53,006 nucleotides of DNA, from assembly GCA_027083035.1 (NCBI GenBank), contig JALWSY010000117.1:1-53006 (forward strand), given 5' to 3'. Below, one piece after another: positions 49,712 through 53,006 of this stretch. Source of the DNA: Sulfurimonas sp. (GTDB taxonomy: Bacteria; Campylobacterota; Campylobacteria; Campylobacterales; Sulfurimonadaceae). The notes below the pieces were generated by a model, which saw nothing but the letters and a program-made list of their open reading frames with translations, was not told the DNA's origin and ran no database searches. Numbering within the stretch: position 1 is the stretch's first letter; each line of letters begins with the position of its first letter. A program made the translations under genes and the position numbers.

Positions 49712-51607
49712 CTATGGTAGTGTCAAAAGAATTTTTTTCAAATTTGAAGTTTTCATGTAACATCTTCTTAAGGAGCAGACTAGATAGTCTTGATATAGTT
49801 CCTTTTTTCTCAAAACAAAGGGATAGTTTACAGACTCTATAAGTTCTCTATTTTTCATTAAATTTTTAGAGGAACTTTTTATAATCATTATCTGTAACTT
49901 TTGCATCAAGTAAGCTCTAGCGAGTGCTGGAACTTCGGATTTTTTCTCTGCAAAGCGACTTTGTAATACTTTCATACTCTCTAAAAAAAGCTTCTCATAA
50001 GAGAGTTTTCCCTTAAGTGATGCAAATATAATGATATTTTGCATCATCTTTGAGAGAGGCGAGACATAGTATTTATCTAAGAGTCCTGCTTGTATCTTCA
50101 GTCCATCATCTGAGAGATACCAGATACCTTTTTTATAAAACTTCTCTTTGGCTTTTTCTAAAAGATACGCTACAAAATCCAACTTCTTTGCGTCATAATC
50201 AACCTCATATCCAGCAAGAAGTGCAGCAATAAAAAAACTATAGTCCTCTAGCAAACCCTTTTGCGTAGGCACTCTATCTAAAAGTGTTTGATGATACAAA
50301 ACACCCCTCTCAAACATAAGGCTTGTCAGTTTTTGAAGCGTTTCATCTGCCATATTTGCATACCTTTTATCAATCACAGATGCAGAATAAAGTGCTTCTA
50401 TCATGAGTGCATTCCATGCTGTATTTATCTTTTTATCTATAAAGGGGTACTCTTTTTTCTCTCTTACTTTGAGTAGTTTCTCTCTTGCTACCTTAAAGTA
50501 TGAAGGTCGTTTTTCATCCTCAATGTTTATATGCATCTGATCTTTAAAGTTTGGATAAAATTCAAACTCAGTTTGTGCTATCTCCTCTTTTGTAAAAGTA
50601 AAGTAAGCACCCTCTTTCTCATTCGTATCAGCATTTGATGCACTATAGTAAAGATTATTTTTTTTATAATGTTTTTCTAACATTGCTATGGTCTCTTCTA
50701 CTACATTTTTATAGAGTTCTTTTTTTGTTTTTTGATAAGCCCTTACATATAGGGGTATTAATTCAGCCTGAGTATAGAGCATCTTCTCAAAGTGAGGAAT
50801 CTCCCAAGCTGCATCAGTAGAGTAACGAAAAAAACCACCCTCTACTTGATCATAAAGACCTCGAAGCGCCATCATATCTAGCATTTCATAGGCAAAACTC
50901 TCCAACTCTTTATCATGGTTGAGTGCAGCTAAGTCCATCATTAGTGAAAGTTTTGAGGCTTCAGGAAACTTTTTACTCACTCCAAAACCACTATATATCT
51001 CATCATAGCTCTCTTTTAAGTCTTCTGCTAAACTCTTTGCATTGAGTGCATCTTCTGTTGCATTCTCAAAAAGTTCCCTAGGTTTCTCTTGAAGCGTTGG
51101 TAGGCTATTCGTATAAAAAGCTTTTGCAAGTCTTGGTACAAGAGTATCTAGACCCTCAGCATAGGACTCTTTATGGAGTGGAATATACGAACCGATATAA
51201 AAAACCTCTCGTGATGGTGTAAGAAAAAGTGTTAAAGGCCACCCTCCTCTTCTCCCTTTTACTTTGAGATACAGCTCTTGATAGAGTGCATCAATTTGTG
51301 GCATTTCCTCTCTATCTACTTTGATACTGACAAAATTTTTATTGAGTAGTTTGGCTAGAGATTTATTTTTAAACGACTCTCTTTGCATCACATGACACCA
51401 ATGACAGGTGGAGTAGCCTATGGAGAGAAAGATTGGTCGGTTTTCTTTGAGTGCTTTTTTAATTCCCTTTTCCCAAGGGTACCAGTTAAGAGGATCATTT
51501 TTATGTGCTTGTAGATAGGGAGAAGTTTCAAATTTGAGTTCATTTGCAGATATTGATTCATAAAAGAAAAGTTGCGATATTATTACGAGAAGAAAAATTT
51601 TTTTCAT
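49712..51607 (-). CDS. exported thioredoxin-like DUF255 protein (YyaL/SPATA20 family)
   Basis: The product has 631 residues. A signal peptide lies at about 1-21. The thioredoxin-like domain follows (about 22-185), with ETSPYLQAHKNDPLNWYPW, the redox motif STCHWCHVM near 67-75, VDREEMPQIDALY and RGGWPLTLFLTP. The remainder is an alpha/alpha toroid like that of six-hairpin glycosidases and epimerases (GLYDQVEGGFFRYSTDAAWEIPHFEKMLY near 250-280, NADTNEKEGAYF near 328). The exact function of the family is not known. The last stretch (KKILLTLP) is atypical for the family and may be a recent C-terminal shift. Its promoter region is the 78-base gap after the carbonic anhydrase gene. Confidence 0.9.
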   Translation of the reverse strand: MKKIFLLVIISQLFFYESISANELKFETSPYLQAHKNDPLNWYPWEKGIKKALKENRPIFLSIGYSTCHWCHVMQRESFKNKSLAKLLNKNFVSIKVDREEMPQIDALYQELYLKVKGRRGGWPLTLFLTPSREVFYIGSYIPLHKESYAEGLDTLVPRLAKAFYTNSLPTLQEKPRELFENATEDALNAKSLAEDLKESYDEIYSGFGVSKKFPEASKLSLMMDLAALNHDKELESFAYEMLDMMALRGLYDQVEGGFFRYSTDAAWEIPHFEKMLYTQAELIPLYVRAYQKTKKELYKNVVEETIAMLEKHYKKNNLYYSASNADTNEKEGAYFTFTKEEIAQTEFEFYPNFKDQMHINIEDEKRPSYFKVAREKLLKVREKKEYPFIDKKINTAWNALMIEALYSASVIDKRYANMADETLQKLTSLMFERGVLYHQTLLDRVPTQKGLLEDYSFFIAALLAGYEVDYDAKKLDFVAYLLEKAKEKFYKKGIWYLSDDGLKIQAGLLDKYYVSPLSKMMQNIIIFASLKGKLSYEKLFLESMKVLQSRFAEKKSEVPALARAYLMQKLQIMIIKSSSKNLMKNRELIESVNYPFVLRKKELYQDYLVCSLRRCYMKTSNLKKILLTLP

Positions 51608-51638
51608 ACTCCAAGTATATCAAAAAAATAGAAGTTTA

Positions 51639-51664
51639 TTAGCCTCAACAAACATTGAGGCCAA
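51639..51664 (-). terminator. hairpin after the carbonic-anhydrase-like gene
   Basis: On the minus strand TTGGCCTCAA and TTGAGGCTAA pair over 10 bp (one G-U) around a 6-base loop, about 20 bases after the stop codon at 51686. A TTTTTTT tract follows some 14 bases further on (51622-51628). Confidence 0.6.
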
Positions 51665-51685
51665 TAAAAAATTGATTATGTATGT

Positions 51686-52594
51686 TTATTTAATCTCAGA
51701 AAGAAGATCAGGATTAATAACAAGGTTTCTTACACCATGCGCATGCTCCTCTTCAAATTGGTTATGTTCAAACCAATCTTTTACCGTCGCAATATTTACC
51801 TTTTCAACCTTTGGTCTCACACTCCATGTAACTTGATATGGTGAAAATGTTTCATTATATCCGGGGCCAGTTGTTGAACCTTCATATACTACTGGTGTTC
51901 CTGTAGTGTTAGGAATATTGACGGCTTGATTATGACCTGAAACTTTTGCAACTTTATTTAACTCTGTAAAATCAGCTGCTTTATCATCATTCACAAGAAC
52001 ATATACTTGAGACTCTACGCGCAGTAGAGGCTGTTTTCCTGCTTCATATCCAACGAGACAACTTCCCAAACCATGCTCTAATGTTGCTTGAGGATTACTC
52101 GCATAAACATAATGAACTTCAATAGTGTCTCCAGAGTATAGCGGATTATGTTCCGTTTCAATTGCATATTGTGCTAATTCTGCTTTGCTTAAAGTACCGG
52201 AGTATTTATATCCTCCTCCAAACCCTTCTTCATCACCATTGCCTGCATATTTAGTAAATTCACCACCTTTATGCTCAGCACTTTTATGAAAGTGTATATC
52301 ACAAAGATACATCTCAGAAGGTGCTGGAGCTGTAGTTGTTGCCTTTTTATTATAACCTACCTTATTATCTATATCTCGAGGTGATTGAGGACCAACATCT
52401 TTGCCTATAACACTCTCAGCAAGTAACTGTCTTTGCTCCTGCATAGCCTCGTCTGATCTTTCATTGAGATTTCCAACATAATGATCAGCAACCACAGATG
52501 AAGAGTGATCGGACGGTGTAACTGAATCAGATTTTCCACAACCTGAAAGTGCTACTATTGCCACTAGAGAGATAGTTAAAATTGAATTACGCAT
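51686..52594 (-). CDS. probable delta-class carbonic anhydrase lipoprotein
   Basis: The product has 302 residues. A lipoprotein signal ends in the lipobox LSGC (Cys19), with Gly-Lys-Ser after it. After a low-complexity linker (about 20-90) comes a compact domain with CDIHFHKSAEHKGG: His101, His103 and His108 have the HxH...EH arrangement of zinc ligands seen in alpha- and delta-type carbonic anhydrases. GFGGGYKYSG, IEVHYVY (near 155) and GLGSCLVGYEAG follow, with a cysteine pair (Cys98 and the one in GSCLVG) possibly forming a disulfide. A periplasmic enzyme interconverting CO2 and bicarbonate would suit an autotroph. The class is recognised from memory of the family pattern, not by search. 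A 17-bp inverted repeat precedes the gene. Confidence 0.7.
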   Translation of the reverse strand: MRNSILTISLVAIVALSGCGKSDSVTPSDHSSSVVADHYVGNLNERSDEAMQEQRQLLAESVIGKDVGPQSPRDIDNKVGYNKKATTTAPAPSEMYLCDIHFHKSAEHKGGEFTKYAGNGDEEGFGGGYKYSGTLSKAELAQYAIETEHNPLYSGDTIEVHYVYASNPQATLEHGLGSCLVGYEAGKQPLLRVESQVYVLVNDDKAADFTELNKVAKVSGHNQAVNIPNTTGTPVVYEGSTTGPGYNETFSPYQVTWSVRPKVEKVNIATVKDWFEHNQFEEEHAHGVRNLVINPDLLSEIK

Positions 52595-52952
52595 ATAAAT
52601 CCTTGTTTAATATTTGTTTATAAAGAGTCCTGCTTTAAGATTATCTCTAAAAGCAGGACTCTTTATAATGTGGGATTGTAATATAGATAAACTTAGATAT
52701 CTATAATTTCAAAGAAAGAGGTTTATTTAATACAATTTTTATAGAGGAGCTGATAGTATCTGAACTTAGTTTTATAAGATAAGTATTTTTAATAACGATA
52801 GAGTTTAAATAATTACTATAGACTAATATATTCCACTCTATAGATTGATAAAAATCTGTGGATTGGTATTGAGTAATAAATCGGTAGTGTAAAATAATTT
52901 CTGTAAATTCCAAATTGACTATGATTATGAAAAAATAAAAAGGATCATAGAG
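52595..52952. other. 358-bp AT-rich intergenic region
   Basis: Apart from the inverted repeat at 52620-52666 I see only short palindromic matches (CTATAGA...TCTATAG around 52818-52844) and no convincing gene. A minus-strand open stretch of 70 codons (52701-52913) has no ribosome site and biased AT-driven composition. Promoters for the divergent genes on either side must lie here, but none stands out. Confidence 0.5.
52620..52666. promoter_or_regulatory. 17-bp perfect inverted repeat upstream of the carbonic-anhydrase-like gene
   Basis: ATAAAGAGTCCTGCTTT (52620-52636) is perfectly inverted at 52650-52666 with a 13-base loop, 26 bases before the ATG at 52594. No T-tract follows on either strand, so it does not look like an ordinary terminator. 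It could be an operator, or a 5' leader stem-loop. Confidence 0.6.
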
Positions 52953-53006
52953 ATGGAATTACAAGGGAAAAAGATAGAATTTGAGTTAGAGGAGTTTGTA
53001 CCACTT
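52953..53006 (+). CDS. start of an unidentified gene, cut by the window edge
   Basis: An ATG at 52953 with AAAAAGGA about 9 bases ahead opens 18 codons without a stop to the edge (MELQGKKIEFELEEFVPL). The short alternating pattern is compatible with the first strand and helix of a small S4-type RNA-binding domain, but that is a weak guess from 18 residues. Confidence 0.55.
   Translation, partial: MELQGKKIEFELEEFVPL

Noticed and set aside
52620-52666. Rho-independent terminator
   Set aside because: The stem is perfect, but no T-run follows on either strand and no gene ends beside it; treated as a regulatory inverted repeat instead.
52701-52913. Minus-strand open frame of 70 codons in the last intergenic region
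   Set aside because: No ribosome site, no recognisable motif, and AT-rich sequence gives such frames by chance.
1-53006. tRNA, rRNA and CRISPR arrays
   Set aside because: Looked for T-loop-like GTTCRANNC motifs, long conserved RNA stretches and regularly spaced repeats on both strands; none was found by eye.

Overview
The window is low-GC, densely packed bacterial DNA that reads as the chromosome of a Campylobacterota (epsilonproteobacterial) chemolithotroph of the Sulfurimonas type. The signs are an SdhABE (type E) succinate/fumarate oxidoreductase, the short pimeloyl-ACP esterase BioV, the order aroB-mscS-mtaB-ftsH-like-bioV that I also recall from Helicobacter, epsilon-type TruD/Psd/GlmU proteins, and a probable delta-class carbonic anhydrase lipoprotein. 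I infer the genus-level placement. No rRNA, tRNA or CRISPR array is visible.

Layout. 1-392: the 5' part of an IS256-family transposase and its probable terminal repeat, cut by the window edge. 422-709: a small acidic coiled-coil protein. 784-1045: a non-autonomous, TIR-bounded element (MITE) made of nested hairpins, inserted between a promoter and plsC. 1067-3490: plsC-pdxJ-pdxA (phospholipid and vitamin B6). 3510-6258 (minus): trkA-trkH potassium uptake. 6354-8188: an exported DUF1566 protein and an apparently exported Memo-AMMECR1 fusion. 8255-9355: ychF. 9345-12853 (minus): an unknown protein, psd, truD, thiL. 12915-14126: a membrane sensor with a degenerate GGDEF domain. 14262-17860: sdhA-sdhB-sdhE. 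17948-18724: xth.

18721-32308 (minus): a tightly packed run of thirteen genes starting motA-motB-fliP, then trmA, an SH3-like envelope protein, a TrkA-like protein (COG3400), aroB, a large MscS channel, mtaB, a protease-dead FtsH-like AAA ATPase, bioV, mog and an Omp85-type barrel. 32488-41494 (plus): a divergent run of nine genes, mostly for the envelope (LTA-synthase-like sulfatase, glmU, coaBC, uppS, prepilin peptidase, LptF/G permease, truA), ending with a degenerate IscU/NifU-like scaffold and a ferritin-like protein. 41472-43018: an alpha/beta hydrolase (minus) and an unknown protein (plus). 43143-47350: a 7TMR-DISM hybrid histidine kinase and a REC-GGDEF response regulator, overlapping by ATGA. 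47355-49631 (minus): a methyltransferase, hisG (short form), coaX and a small unknown protein. 49712-52594 (minus): an exported thioredoxin-like DUF255 protein and the carbonic-anhydrase-like lipoprotein, whose leader carries a 17-bp perfect inverted repeat. 52953-53006: the start of another gene.

Most of the window is ordinary core genome. The parts that merit a second look are the nested-hairpin element at the plsC-pdxJ-pdxA promoter, the FtsH paralogue without HExxH, the TrmA with an RlmD-like cysteine set, the exported Memo-AMMECR1 fusion, the cysteine-poor scaffold beside a ferritin-like protein, and the inverted repeat ahead of the carbonic anhydrase gene.
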